DNA of 64,000 nucleotides from Bacteroidia bacterium (GTDB lineage Bacteria; Bacteroidota; Bacteroidia; CAIKAF01): NCBI GenBank assembly GCA_030427255.1, contig JAUHWY010000002.1, forward strand, positions 124,001 through 188,000, in the 5' to 3' direction. Shown here piece by piece: positions 24,216 through 32,466 of this stretch. Below the pieces are notes generated by a model. It had not been told where the DNA came from, made no database searches, and saw only the letters and a list, made by a program, of their open reading frames with translations. Each line of letters begins with the position of its first letter. The first letter of the stretch is position 1. A program made the position numbers and the translations under genes.

Positions 24216-25223
24216 TTAGTGGTTTACCACCAATTTGCCGGTCATTTGTTGATCACCGGTTTTTACTTGGTAAGCATATACACCTGACGCAAGGTCAGCA
24301 ATGTTCACTTCTACCATGTTTTTGCCGGAAACAACTTCGATGTTTTGGCTAAGTACAACCTGACCAGCCAAGTTCATGATTTCGAGGGTTCCTTGAGCTG
24401 CATTTTCAGCACCGAAACCAACGGTTACCATGTTGTTTGCCGGATTAGGATAGGCCATAAGGCTGTTGCTGGTCAAGGTTTCTACACCGGTAAAGCCTTG
24501 CACGGTAATTCCCATAAAGGGGTCAGCCAACAAAGCGCTGCCGCCTGCACCAGTCCAAGTTTCAGAAATCTTAGAAATAGTATCTGCTACGGTTACACCG
24601 GTATATACTTCGTAAGACATGTCAGAACCACAAGTTGGGCCGTTTGACCACAAAGCTACACCACTAGCTGTATCGGCTTGACTGTAAACATCAACGGTTA
24701 CCAAAAAGTTTCCGTTCACCTGAACTGCAGGCATAAACAGGAAAGGAGTAATGCCAGGTCCGTTTTGACCGAAAGCAGTATCGATATTGGCATAACTTAC
24801 GGGGGTAGAAGAAGCCGCCAAACTCCACATACCCGGAGAAGACTCGGTGTAGATATGTGCTACGTAGCTTCCACCCATGGAAGTAGTATCAATTAAGTCT
24901 TTAACTCCAAAAGCAAATCCGGCTCCGGGTACGGTACCGTTGGCATTAAACATATACCCTTTTTGCTTGTCCAAAAAGGCATTGAATCCAAAAATGAATC
25001 CGCCGGGGTTTCCTTGAACGTTAAAGGTATAGAGACGCAAAGTATCGCATCCTTGACCACCATAAGAAGACGGAGTCAAATTGGAGTCTACTTTGGCAAT
25101 CATTGAAGGGCTAAAGGCAGAACGTACAGTTTCATTGGCTGTAAAAGTACCAGCGGGACGCTGAGCAGAAACTGTTGCAGCCAAAAGGCCACAAGCAGCA
25201 AATAATGTAAAACGTTTCATCAT
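24216..25223 (-). CDS. Secreted protein with type A T9SS C-terminal sorting domain
   Basis: About 335 residues. N-terminal signal peptide MMKRFTLFAACGLLAATVSA ending at SAQ. C-terminal domain type A: LMAYPNPANNMVTVGF, GTLEIMNLAGQVVLSQNI and LASGVYAYQVKTGDQQMTGK, ending KLVVNH, the signal for export through the type IX system and surface anchoring. The middle (GGQGCDTLRLYTFNVQG...) is not a family I recognise. An ATG 21 nt further upstream (25244) is also in frame; the -7 box TAAGTTTG at 25255-25262 would suit either. It is monocistronic, with its own terminator. Confidence 0.85.
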   Translation of the reverse strand: MMKRFTLFAACGLLAATVSAQRPAGTFTANETVRSAFSPSMIAKVDSNLTPSSYGGQGCDTLRLYTFNVQGNPGGFIFGFNAFLDKQKGYMFNANGTVPGAGFAFGVKDLIDTTSMGGSYVAHIYTESSPGMWSLAASSTPVSYANIDTAFGQNGPGITPFLFMPAVQVNGNFLVTVDVYSQADTASGVALWSNGPTCGSDMSYEVYTGVTVADTISKISETWTGAGGSALLADPFMGITVQGFTGVETLTSNSLMAYPNPANNMVTVGFGAENAAQGTLEIMNLAGQVVLSQNIEVVSGKNMVEVNIADLASGVYAYQVKTGDQQMTGKLVVNH

Positions 25224-25254
25224 GCGTTTTGGTTTAATAAACATAGGTTGGCTG

Positions 25255-25262
25255 CAAACTTA
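25255..25262 (-). promoter_or_regulatory. -7 box of the T9SS cargo gene
   Basis: TAAGTTTG on the minus strand, matching TAnnTTTG; leader of about 6 or 27 nt depending on which ATG is used. The rest of 25245-25403 shows no gene. Confidence 0.5.
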
Positions 25263-25403
25263 GGGCTTTATTTTTAAACCAACTACCCCCTGTTTGGACA
25301 TATATCCCTCTTTATCGCTAAAACTCAACCGATTTCTGTCTTACAAAAAGGCTAATTGGGGCTGCCCAAAGGTGCATTTTTAGCGGTTTTTTTGCTTCTC
25401 TTG

Positions 25404-26312
25404 CTAAGCTTTGCCCTTTTCTTCTTGGGGTTTCACTTGGTATTTTGGCCTTTGCCGCATCATCAACCTTCGATTTCTACGTTGCCAATCGGCATAAAAG
25501 ATATTGGCCAATACACCTGCTACCACCAAAAACATGCCCGCAAAGGTCCAACCCGAAAACCATTCTCCAAAACCTATCCAGCCAATCAAAAAAGAATACA
25601 CCAAGCCCAAGTATTGCAGGCCTGCTACAGAGGCCACCTGCTCTGCCATAAAGGCTCTGGTCATAGCCATTTGGGCAAACTGAGTACTCACTCCCGTGCC
25701 CAAAAGCCACAGCCATTCAATACCCGTTGGCGTTTTCCAATCGTACAAACACCACACCGAAATCAAAGGCAAAGCCACCAAGGGAAAGTAAAACACCACT
25801 ACATTTGGGTGCTCTGTTTTTCGGGCTTTCCGAATCATATTATAGGCCAAGCCCGAAAACAGGGCCGAACATATGCCCAAAGCCAACAAAGGCAAAGCTA
25901 TTCTATGATCGGTACCCTTAACCACCACCACTCCGGCAAAAGAGATGGCAAAAAACAAGAGCTGCAGCCATTTCAATCGCTCCCCCAACAATAACCGAGC
26001 AAACAATACGGTAAATACCGGCGATAAATATTGCAAGGTCACCGCAGAAGCCAATGGAATATGCTGCAAGGTCATAAAATAGGCCGTGAGTCCGGCAGTG
26101 CCAAACAAACCGCGCAACAACAGCACGCTTTTGTTGTTGCCCCAAGGCGAAACTCCCATGCGGTAAATGGCCCAACCACTAAAGGTTAGGGTAATTAGGC
26201 AACGAAAAAGCAACACCACCTGCACCGGTATTCCAGGCATCATTTTTACACACAAATTCATGAGCGCAAACCAAAGGGTGGACATCAACATGTATTTAAT
26301 GCCTGGACGCAT
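25404..26312 (-). CDS. EamA/DMT-family transporter
   Basis: 302 residues with ten predicted membrane helices in two five-helix EamA repeats. Family patterns: TLWFALMNLCVKM at the start, GLTAYFMTLQHIPLASAVTL and the LSPVFTVLFARLLLGERL block, then VVVVKG; in the second repeat VASVAGLQYLGLVYSFLIGW. Drug/metabolite exporters of this class move small polar compounds; the substrate cannot be told. A basic C-terminal tail (RRNRRLMMRQRP) fits a cytoplasmic end. The -7 box TATCTTTG lies 4 nt before the ATG. Confidence 0.9.
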   Translation of the reverse strand: MRPGIKYMLMSTLWFALMNLCVKMMPGIPVQVVLLFRCLITLTFSGWAIYRMGVSPWGNNKSVLLLRGLFGTAGLTAYFMTLQHIPLASAVTLQYLSPVFTVLFARLLLGERLKWLQLLFFAISFAGVVVVKGTDHRIALPLLALGICSALFSGLAYNMIRKARKTEHPNVVVFYFPLVALPLISVWCLYDWKTPTGIEWLWLLGTGVSTQFAQMAMTRAFMAEQVASVAGLQYLGLVYSFLIGWIGFGEWFSGWTFAGMFLVVAGVLANIFYADWQRRNRRLMMRQRPKYQVKPQEEKGKA

Positions 26313-26316
26313 GCCG

Positions 26317-26324
26317 CAAAGATA
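26317..26324 (-). promoter_or_regulatory. -7 box of the EamA gene
   Basis: TATCTTTG on the minus strand, exactly 4 nt before the start codon at 26312. Confidence 0.6.
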
Positions 26325-26415
26325 ATTGACCTCCCTCTGATACCATTACGCGCTGATTTCTTTCTTTGTTTTTGTTTCCACCGGCTTATACCAACCACCA
26401 ATTCCGCATTCCTGC

Positions 26416-26423
26416 TAAATTTG
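26416..26423 (+). promoter_or_regulatory. -7 box of the heptose kinase gene
   Basis: TAAATTTG, exactly 4 nt before the ATG at 26428; divergent from the EamA promoter about 90 bp away. Confidence 0.6.
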
Positions 26424-26427
26424 CAAC

Positions 26428-27357
26428 ATGCAAAACCCTTTTCATGAGGTACCTGTATTGGTGTTGGGCGATATGATGCTCGATATTTACCGCCATGGTG
26501 AAGCCACGCGCATTTCTCCCGAAGCACCGGTGCCTGTGGTTCGCCTAGAACGCGAAATTCACCAACCCGGAGGAGCCGCACATGTAGCCATGAATTTGGC
26601 CGGCTTACACTGCAAAACGCACATGCTCGGAAGTGTAGGAAACGACGAAAAGGGAAAAGAACTGTTGCATTTGCTTAGCGACTCCAATGTGCATTGCCGC
26701 ACTTGGTTCAGCAATCAGGCCACCATTACCAAAGAGCGCATCATGGCCCGCGGTCAGCAAATGATTCGCTTAGACCAAGAACCTAGAAACCCGGAAATGA
26801 CTTCGGTGCAGCAGTTGCCAAAAGCTTTGGAAGATAGCCAAGCACAGGTCTGGATTTGCTCCGACTATGGAAAAGGCTGCCTAAGTCCCGAGGTCCTTAG
26901 CCACGTATATCGGTTGGCCCGGGAAAAGCAAATTCCTGTGGTAACCGACCCCAAACATGCCGATTGGAATCGCTACCAAAACACCGATTGGATTACCCCC
27001 AATTGGAAAGAGCTTTGTGCCGCTTTGGGGCAATTTTCTTTGCCTAAGCGCTCACAGGTTGAAACCCATTTGCATGCCGCTGCCCGGCGATGGAATATTC
27101 CACACATTTTGGTAACCCTCTCCGAGCTGGGGATGGCCTGGTATCATAAAGGAACGGTCCGCTTTTTTGAAGCACGAGCCCAAAAAGTGTACGATGTGAG
27201 TGGTGCCGGCGATACGGTAGTTGCCGTACTAGCCGCAGGTATCGCCGCTCGCCTCCCCGAGGAGGAAGCCATTGCCCTTGCCAATCAAGCCGCCGGACTC
27301 GTTGTAGCACAGCCCGGTACAGTAGCGGTGCAAGCCTCTTGGCTTTTCCCGGATTGA
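26428..27357 (+). CDS. rfaE1: D-glycero-D-manno-heptose-7-phosphate kinase (RfaE domain I, PfkB family)
   Basis: 309 residues, only the kinase half of HldE. N-terminal LVLGDMMLDIYRHGEATRIS, then PEAPVPVVR and PGGAAHVAMNLAGL, are the HldE/RfaE substrate-binding blocks, and the PfkB signature DVSGAGDTVVAVLAAG carries the catalytic Asp. It phosphorylates heptose-7-phosphate at C1 for ADP-heptose synthesis. gmhA, the preceding pathway step, follows about 240 bp downstream on the same strand; the adenylyltransferase half is not in the window and must be separate. Confidence 0.88.
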   Translation: MQNPFHEVPVLVLGDMMLDIYRHGEATRISPEAPVPVVRLEREIHQPGGAAHVAMNLAGLHCKTHMLGSVGNDEKGKELLHLLSDSNVHCRTWFSNQATITKERIMARGQQMIRLDQEPRNPEMTSVQQLPKALEDSQAQVWICSDYGKGCLSPEVLSHVYRLAREKQIPVVTDPKHADWNRYQNTDWITPNWKELCAALGQFSLPKRSQVETHLHAAARRWNIPHILVTLSELGMAWYHKGTVRFFEARAQKVYDVSGAGDTVVAVLAAGIAARLPEEEAIALANQAAGLVVAQPGTVAVQASWLFPD

Positions 27358-27360
27358 TTT

Positions 27361-27515
27361 TTTTTGGGGCCTTATCCTGCTCTCGGCAGTAGTTGCACAT
27401 GCCCAAAGCACGGCCTGCCGGCGCTCCGGGGCCCCCCGAAGCATCGGGGGTCTCCTCGCTGCACGGCCTGCCGGCTTTTGGCCTGCACAAGCTACTTGCC
27501 TCCATCAGGGGCCCG
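27361..27515. repeat. GC-rich intergenic unit with internal direct repeat
   Basis: GC-rich block between the heptose kinase and gmhA. GCACGGCCTGCCGGC occurs twice (near 27410 and 27460), and CCCCCCGAAGCATCGGGGG forms a short hairpin. The opening GGGGCCTTATCCTGCTCTC resembles the start of R1. No gene seen. Confidence 0.55.
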
Positions 27516-27570
27516 TGACAAAACTAAGAGACTACTCCACTTTTGTGTTCTTCTTTCGTTTCTTAGCCCT

Positions 27571-27578
27571 TACCTTTG
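27571..27578 (+). promoter_or_regulatory. -7 box of gmhA
   Basis: TACCTTTG, 17 nt upstream of the ATG at 27596. It shows that the upstream in-frame extension of gmhA is untranslated promoter sequence. Confidence 0.6.
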
Positions 27579-27595
27579 TATTTTATAGTGTTGGC

Positions 27596-28183
27596 ATGCA
27601 AGATTTGGTGAACCATTTGTTCGAAGAACATCAAAAGGTAAGTGAACTTACCCATACCCAATGCGCCTCCGCTCTATGCAAGGCGGCCGACCTTTGCTTG
27701 CATGCCTTGCAAAATGGACACCGCATTTGGTTGTTTGGCAATGGGGGAAGTGCTGCGGATGCCTTGCATTTGGCTGCTGAATTTACAGGACGCTATCAGT
27801 TGGACAGAAAAGGTCTCCCGGCAGTGGCTTTAACCTCCGATCCGGCCGCACTTACTTCCATAGGCAATGATTTTGGCTTTGACATGGTTTTTTCCAGACA
27901 AGTAGAGGCGCTTTGTCTGCCCGGCGACATATGCATTGGATTCAGTACCTCGGGCACCAGCAAAAATGTGCTTCGCGGTTTAGAAAAGGCACGGATTTTA
28001 GGTGCTAAAACCATTGGCTTTACAGGCAAAAGCGGAGGAACTATGCACGAATTGTGTGACGTTTGTTTGCTCGTTCCTGCCCAGGTAACTTCCCGGATTC
28101 AAGAAATGCACTTGCTTTTGGGGCATACCTTGGTGGAACTTATCGAAACCAGCCTTTTCCCCGCAGAAAAAAGCAAGGACTAA
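27596..28183 (+). CDS. gmhA: Sedoheptulose-7-phosphate isomerase
   Basis: 195 residues from ATG 27596 (MQDLVNHLFEEHQKV), the usual GmhA length; a longer frame upstream contains the promoter. The SIS-domain motif IWLFGNGGSAADALHLAAEF and the later GFSTSGTSKNVLRGLEKA and LVPAQVTSRIQEMHLLLGH are the GmhA substrate and metal-binding blocks. It converts sedoheptulose-7-phosphate to heptose-7-phosphate, supplying the kinase encoded upstream. Confidence 0.92.
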   Translation: MQDLVNHLFEEHQKVSELTHTQCASALCKAADLCLHALQNGHRIWLFGNGGSAADALHLAAEFTGRYQLDRKGLPAVALTSDPAALTSIGNDFGFDMVFSRQVEALCLPGDICIGFSTSGTSKNVLRGLEKARILGAKTIGFTGKSGGTMHELCDVCLLVPAQVTSRIQEMHLLLGHTLVELIETSLFPAEKSKD

Positions 28184-28208
28184 GACGCTGAAAAGGCTTT
28201 GGCCGCTG

Positions 28209-28931
28209 CTATTTTAGCTTTATGGCCAAATGTAGGTAGTTGTTGAGTGCCCCCAGCACTTCATAATCTCTGTAATACGAAGCAAAAAATTCAGTGAAGG
28301 CTTTGAACTCATGAGTGGGTACCCCAAATTCATCAAATAAGATAATGTCGCCCGCTTTTAGGTGGGGTGCCAAGGCATTCAATGGAAAATAGGCGGCGGT
28401 ATACAAATCGCCGTCTAAATGAATTACCAAGCGTCCTTCCGGCCGATTTTTTTCCAAGTAGCCGGGCAAGGTATCCTGAAATAAACCTACCTCCCATTGT
28501 ACCCTAGGGTCATCCGTTGCAGGAACCTGCCCCTCGGCACTCATGTCTCCTTTTTTAAACACGTTCCAATCTTCCGGTAGACCCGTAAAGGTGTCAAAGC
28601 CCACAAACTTAGATTCCGGATGGCTGTTGTGATTCAACCACCACAATATACTTTCGCCACGTGCTACCCCAAATTCCAAGTAATGAATGGGGCCCTTGAG
28701 CTCTTCACTTTCCAGTACGTGGGCATGGAGTTGCAATCTTTTGTTGTAGTCGTAGCGGTGACTCATAAAGTCGTTCAAGGCCAAATGCTTGTGCTTGGCT
28801 CTCCAAGCACTCATTTTACTCAAATAGGCCAAGTTCAAAAGGAAGCCCGAAAATGGTTCTACCAAAACATGCAAATGCAAGCGCATAAACCAAGCTTTGG
28901 TCTTCCGAATAAAAAACAATTGAATACGCAT
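28209..28931 (-). CDS. TylF/MycF-like SAM-dependent methyltransferase
   Basis: 240 residues. SAM-binding YLEFGVARGESILWW (motif I), FVGFDTFTGLPEDW, and the metal-binding acidic sites HLDGDLYTAAYFPL and IILFDEFG, as in the TylF/MycF sugar O-methyltransferase family. Substrates in that family are sugar hydroxyls of macrolides or surface polysaccharides. It lies 7 nt downstream of a membrane glycosyltransferase gene on the same strand, so glycan methylation is a reasonable inference. N-terminal 40 residues are basic and hydrophobic and may touch the membrane. Confidence 0.78.
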   Translation of the reverse strand: MRIQLFFIRKTKAWFMRLHLHVLVEPFSGFLLNLAYLSKMSAWRAKHKHLALNDFMSHRYDYNKRLQLHAHVLESEELKGPIHYLEFGVARGESILWWLNHNSHPESKFVGFDTFTGLPEDWNVFKKGDMSAEGQVPATDDPRVQWEVGLFQDTLPGYLEKNRPEGRLVIHLDGDLYTAAYFPLNALAPHLKAGDIILFDEFGVPTHEFKAFTEFFASYYRDYEVLGALNNYLHLAIKLK

Positions 28932-28938
28932 GGGCCTT

Positions 28939-30720
28939 CTAAAATTTAAACAGGCGCTTTACTTCCTTTTTATGCTGCAGCAAATATATAAGCCCAAAGG
29001 CCGATATTAAACTATACCAAGGCAAAAACACGGTAAAATACCTGCTCCAATCTTGCCATAAGAAATTGGTATTGCCATAAACCACCATAAGGGTGCACAA
29101 CACCAAAACCACTGCCGGCATACGGTGCTCCAAGAGTCCTTTGTACCAAGCCAGCAATATCACCAGCAATCCAAAGACCAAGAGCAATAAGTCCAATGGA
29201 TTGTTTTTTATGGGAATCAAATTGCCAAAGGTACCGTAGTAGTGCAGGCCGGGACCTTCGCCCGGATGTACTCCTGTACGCTTAATCATAAGGCCAAAAG
29301 CCGGGCCAAACTCGTTTTTAATGGCTACCCAATTGTAAAAGGGGGCGCTTTCCATAATACTGGTATCGGCTGCGGTGCTAAATTGCTCATGTATTTTTTG
29401 AAGTTCTGCATAGCGCTTTGGAAGCACCTGCGCATACGTTTCCGGCTTGTTTCGGTCGTTTTGAATCTTAGCTCCAAAGCTGTTGAGCTGGTTTACGAGG
29501 CCCTGAAAAGCAGCAGGGTCCATCCTTCCGGTTTGCACCCGGGCATTTAGGCTGTTGCCCATGGCTTGCAAAGGATCGTAAAACTGAGTGAAGGTTAAAA
29601 TCACTGCTCTTTTTTCGAAATAGCCGTCGGCAGATTCTTGAAGTGCTTTGGCTCGGCCCAACGGCTCATGCCAAACCTGAGGGTTAAGCACCACAAACAT
29701 AAGCACGGGAAGCCCTCCGGTAAGTAGGCCGGCTCCTATGAATTTTCGAAGCCAAACCGTGTTTGTTTTTTTGTGTTTGTATGCCCAGTAGGCAAGCCAT
29801 GCAAAGGCGAAGGCAGCAGCCACCACCATCATGGCGCCGTTGAGCTTACTACTCACTGCTCCGCCCAGAGCCAAGCCGGTGGCTCCTGCCCAAAGAAAAA
29901 CAAGCTTTATCCCTTGCTCTTTTTGCAGCGCAAAAAAGGTTTTAATCAAAAAGGCTGCAGAAAGCAAAGAAAAGAACACCACAAATGAGTCTAAACCCAC
30001 AGCCGTATTTACGTCAATAAAATCTTGGTTTAGCAACAGCAACAGGGCCGCCAACCAACCGGTTACAGGCCACTGAACCATGGCACCCAGCCACAGTACA
30101 AGCAAAATGCTGCCCAAGGTAAATAAGGCATTTATTATTCTGGCTTTGGCCACTAGCTCAGGCGGGGTATAGGCAAAAGGTGCGCCGCTTGGCTTTCCTT
30201 CCGGAGTTTCAAATTTAAAGTAACCGTTGGGGTTCGTACCTTCGGCACTAACTGCCAACCAAGCCCCCATAAGGTATTTGCCCAAGTTGGGCGCTTTCCA
30301 ACCAAAAGTCCAAGTGGCTCGATCAAACCACTGAAAATCTTTTCTGGGGAATTTTAGGGTGTCGTATTTTATGAGTTGAGAATAGCCCTGATTTTCGTTT
30401 TCAAGGGTTATGTAATCGTAAGGAAAAGCAACCGTGTCCGGGTTAAACCCTTGGGTCCATTTTTCGCCGGTAAAAATGTCCAGTTCGTGCTTCCAGGCAT
30501 AGGTGGGAAACCAATTGTCCAGTTCTTTTGTTGGGCGCACATGGCCTTGGGCAAACATGGCCCAACTACTTACCGAGGCGCTGGTCCACATTTGCTCGTC
30601 GTAGCCCGTGGCCGGCCTGTTTTCCAAGCCTATATTGCCAAATATTCTAAAGGTGGCAAAAAAAAGGAGCAAAACAGGAACTCCGATGCGTACCAAGGGC
30701 TTGTTTAGCAGTGCATTCAT
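28939..30720 (-). CDS. GT-C fold membrane glycosyltransferase (PMT/GT39-like)
   Basis: 593 residues from ATG 30720 (MNALLNKPLVRIGVPV); the longer in-frame extension spans the promoter and is not protein-like. About ten membrane helices follow a first periplasmic loop with the acidic pair in TGYDEQMWTSAS, the position of the catalytic Asp in GT-C enzymes. Segments TSWLAALLLLLNQDF-like and GLALGGAVSSKLNGAMM resemble the PMT_2 region. Such enzymes transfer sugar from a polyprenyl-phosphate donor to a glycan or protein. Operon with the TylF-like methyltransferase; divergent from the GT2 gene. Confidence 0.75.
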   Translation of the reverse strand: MNALLNKPLVRIGVPVLLLFFATFRIFGNIGLENRPATGYDEQMWTSASVSSWAMFAQGHVRPTKELDNWFPTYAWKHELDIFTGEKWTQGFNPDTVAFPYDYITLENENQGYSQLIKYDTLKFPRKDFQWFDRATWTFGWKAPNLGKYLMGAWLAVSAEGTNPNGYFKFETPEGKPSGAPFAYTPPELVAKARIINALFTLGSILLVLWLGAMVQWPVTGWLAALLLLLNQDFIDVNTAVGLDSFVVFFSLLSAAFLIKTFFALQKEQGIKLVFLWAGATGLALGGAVSSKLNGAMMVVAAAFAFAWLAYWAYKHKKTNTVWLRKFIGAGLLTGGLPVLMFVVLNPQVWHEPLGRAKALQESADGYFEKRAVILTFTQFYDPLQAMGNSLNARVQTGRMDPAAFQGLVNQLNSFGAKIQNDRNKPETYAQVLPKRYAELQKIHEQFSTAADTSIMESAPFYNWVAIKNEFGPAFGLMIKRTGVHPGEGPGLHYYGTFGNLIPIKNNPLDLLLLVFGLLVILLAWYKGLLEHRMPAVVLVLCTLMVVYGNTNFLWQDWSRYFTVFLPWYSLISAFGLIYLLQHKKEVKRLFKF

Positions 30721-30838
30721 CAGGTTTGGCTTTGGCACCGAACCTGCCGGTCGGTGGTATTCGGGGTAAAGATAGAAAGTATAGCCAATCGACAAATTTT
30801 GCCTTTGGACTGTTTCTGCTTTGCCCCATGCTTTTATG

Positions 30839-30846
30839 TAATTTTG
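30839..30846 (+). promoter_or_regulatory. -7 box of the GT2 gene
   Basis: TAATTTTG, exactly 4 nt before the ATG at 30851. On the opposite strand TATCTTTA near 30765-30772 is a near match for the GT39-like gene. Confidence 0.58.
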
Positions 30847-30850
30847 CCGC

Positions 30851-31774
30851 ATGGGCCAACCACGAATTGCGGCAATTGTTTGTACCTATAACCGCGAAAA
30901 ATACATTGGAAAAGCGCTTAATGCACTTTCCAAGCAAGACCTTCCCTACCAAGATTTCGAAGTAGTGGTGGTAGATAACAACAGCACCGACCGCTCGGTG
31001 GAGGTGGTAACCGCGTTTATTGAATCTTGCCCTGAAATGAACCTTAAACTGGTTCACGAAACCAATCAGGGACTTAGCCATGCCCGAAACCGCGGCATTG
31101 CCGAAGCGCAAGCCCCTATCTTAACTTTTTTAGACGACGATGCCCTCGCAGAACCCAACTTTTTGCGCAAAAACTTGGAATATTTGGATCAACGTCCTGA
31201 GCTGGATGCCATTGGAGGAAAAATCATTCCGGGTTTTGTAGATGGAAAACCCGAATGGTATACCAAATATTACTGGGGAGTTACCGGTCAATTTGATCCC
31301 GGAGAAAAAGACGGGCCGCTCCTGTTTTGGGGCAAGTTCCCCTGCGGTTCCAATATGACCTACCACCGCCGTTTTTTTGATACCTACGGTGTTTTTAATA
31401 CAAATCTCGGTCGAAAAGGGGCCATTTTGCTCGCCGGTGAAGAAAAGGAGCTTTTTGGCAGGGTCAAAGGCCGCGAAAAGATGATGCGCGTTTGGTATTA
31501 CCCCGATTTGGTAGTGCATCATTTGGTGGATAAGCATAAGCTCAATCCGGATTATTTAAGAAAATTCAGCTTTGGTTTTGCTAAGGGCGAAAAATTAGAA
31601 GTAGCCGAACTGCCTTTTCTGCCAAAACTTAAAAGGTACTTGGAGTTTACTGCAAAATCGGCAGGAACCTTGCTCTTAGCTTTGGGCTATTTGCTTCGGG
31701 GAGAGCCCGCAAAGGCTTCCATGATTGTGAGATTTGGCTGGTGGATTTTTCAAGGATTTTGGCTCAAAGCCTAA
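30851..31774 (+). CDS. Family 2 glycosyltransferase
   Basis: 307 residues. GT-A fold: AAIVCTYNREKYIGKALNAL, VVVVDNNSTDRS and the DXD-type FLDDDALAEP (metal and nucleotide-sugar binding). C-terminal half has GGKIIPGF, PCGSNMTYHRRFF and a final helix LLLALGYLLRG that may associate with the membrane. Cytoplasmic-face transferase of a nucleotide sugar into a surface glycan; donor and acceptor unknown. Its ATG is 4 nt from its promoter box, so the mRNA is probably leaderless. Confidence 0.9.
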   Translation: MGQPRIAAIVCTYNREKYIGKALNALSKQDLPYQDFEVVVVDNNSTDRSVEVVTAFIESCPEMNLKLVHETNQGLSHARNRGIAEAQAPILTFLDDDALAEPNFLRKNLEYLDQRPELDAIGGKIIPGFVDGKPEWYTKYYWGVTGQFDPGEKDGPLLFWGKFPCGSNMTYHRRFFDTYGVFNTNLGRKGAILLAGEEKELFGRVKGREKMMRVWYYPDLVVHHLVDKHKLNPDYLRKFSFGFAKGEKLEVAELPFLPKLKRYLEFTAKSAGTLLLALGYLLRGEPAKASMIVRFGWWIFQGFWLKA

Positions 31775-31777
31775 GGC

Positions 31778-32197
31778 TTAACGGCAACTTTTGCACATAC
31801 CGGTAAACACCAACTGCGCTTCTTCGGCCACAAAACCCTCAGGAAGGGTCATGGGTGGTAAGTCAAGCTCTTCCAAACAAATCATTTTTCCGCAAGAGGT
31901 GCAGCTAAAATGTGCATGCGCATGCTGATGCGCCTCATCGGTCTGGCAACTTTCTTGGCAAAGGGCATAGCGCAGCACTCCGGATGGATCCACAACTTTA
32001 TGCACTACACCGGCTTCTTCAAAAGATTTTAGGGTGCGGTATAGGGTGGCTCGGTCGGCCAAATGCAATAGGCTCCGCTCTAAGTCGGCCAAAGCCAAAG
32101 CCCCCTCCTGTTCGTCCATAAACGCAATAATCTCCACACGGGCATTGGTTTTGCGCAAACCCGCTTTTGATAAGATGTTTTGGGCGTTTTGACTCAT
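31778..32197 (-). CDS. Fur-family transcriptional regulator
   Basis: 139 residues. N-terminal winged helix LRKTNARVEIIAFM, then DRATLYRTLKSFEEAGVVHK (DNA recognition). Metal sites: the His cluster HQHAHAHFSC and two Cys pairs C99-x-x-C102 and C135-x-x-C138 for structural zinc. The wording is closer to Zur/PerR-like Fur proteins than to iron Fur. It is the last gene of an operon with a copper P-type ATPase and a small HMA protein (4-nt overlap), so it probably senses or controls metal homeostasis, but which metal is not shown. Confidence 0.9.
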   Translation of the reverse strand: MSQNAQNILSKAGLRKTNARVEIIAFMDEQEGALALADLERSLLHLADRATLYRTLKSFEEAGVVHKVVDPSGVLRYALCQESCQTDEAHQHAHAHFSCTSCGKMICLEELDLPPMTLPEGFVAEEAQLVFTGMCKSCR

Positions 32198-32466
32198 TTT
32201 CTCTTGGGAGTGTCTAAAGGTAATTCTTCAATTAAATCGGCGGTATATCCGGCTTTCTTTACCAATTCCTGAACTTGCTCAGCAGTATACATGCTGGTAA
32301 TTTCCAAAATTAGTGGCTTTTGATTTAAGCTAACCTCCCAGCGGGAAATCTTAGGATTCCCTTCGAATACCTTTTCCAATTCCAATATGCAGCCTCCACA
32401 CTTAAGGCTGGTATTGAATCGGTACCGATGAGGAACCGAGGGTTTTTTAAATATTGGTAGTTTCAT
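32194..32466 (-). CDS. Small heavy-metal-associated (HMA-like) protein
   Basis: 90 residues. One ferredoxin-like HMA fold with the metal pair in LKCGGCILELEKVF (C-G-G-C) where classical chaperones have MxCxxC, followed by WEVSLNQKPLILEI and TAEQVQELVKKAGYTADLI. It is sandwiched with 4-nt overlaps between the copper ATPase and the Fur-type regulator, so it most likely delivers copper to or from the ATPase. The missing Met ahead of the first Cys is slightly unusual. Confidence 0.82.
   Translation of the reverse strand: MKLPIFKKPSVPHRYRFNTSLKCGGCILELEKVFEGNPKISRWEVSLNQKPLILEITSMYTAEQVQELVKKAGYTADLIEELPLDTPKRK

Noticed and set aside
30721-30852. N-terminal extension of the GT39-like protein
   Set aside because: The extra 44 codons span the promoter region and overlap the divergent GT2 start; the hydrophobic protein begins cleanly at ATG 30720.
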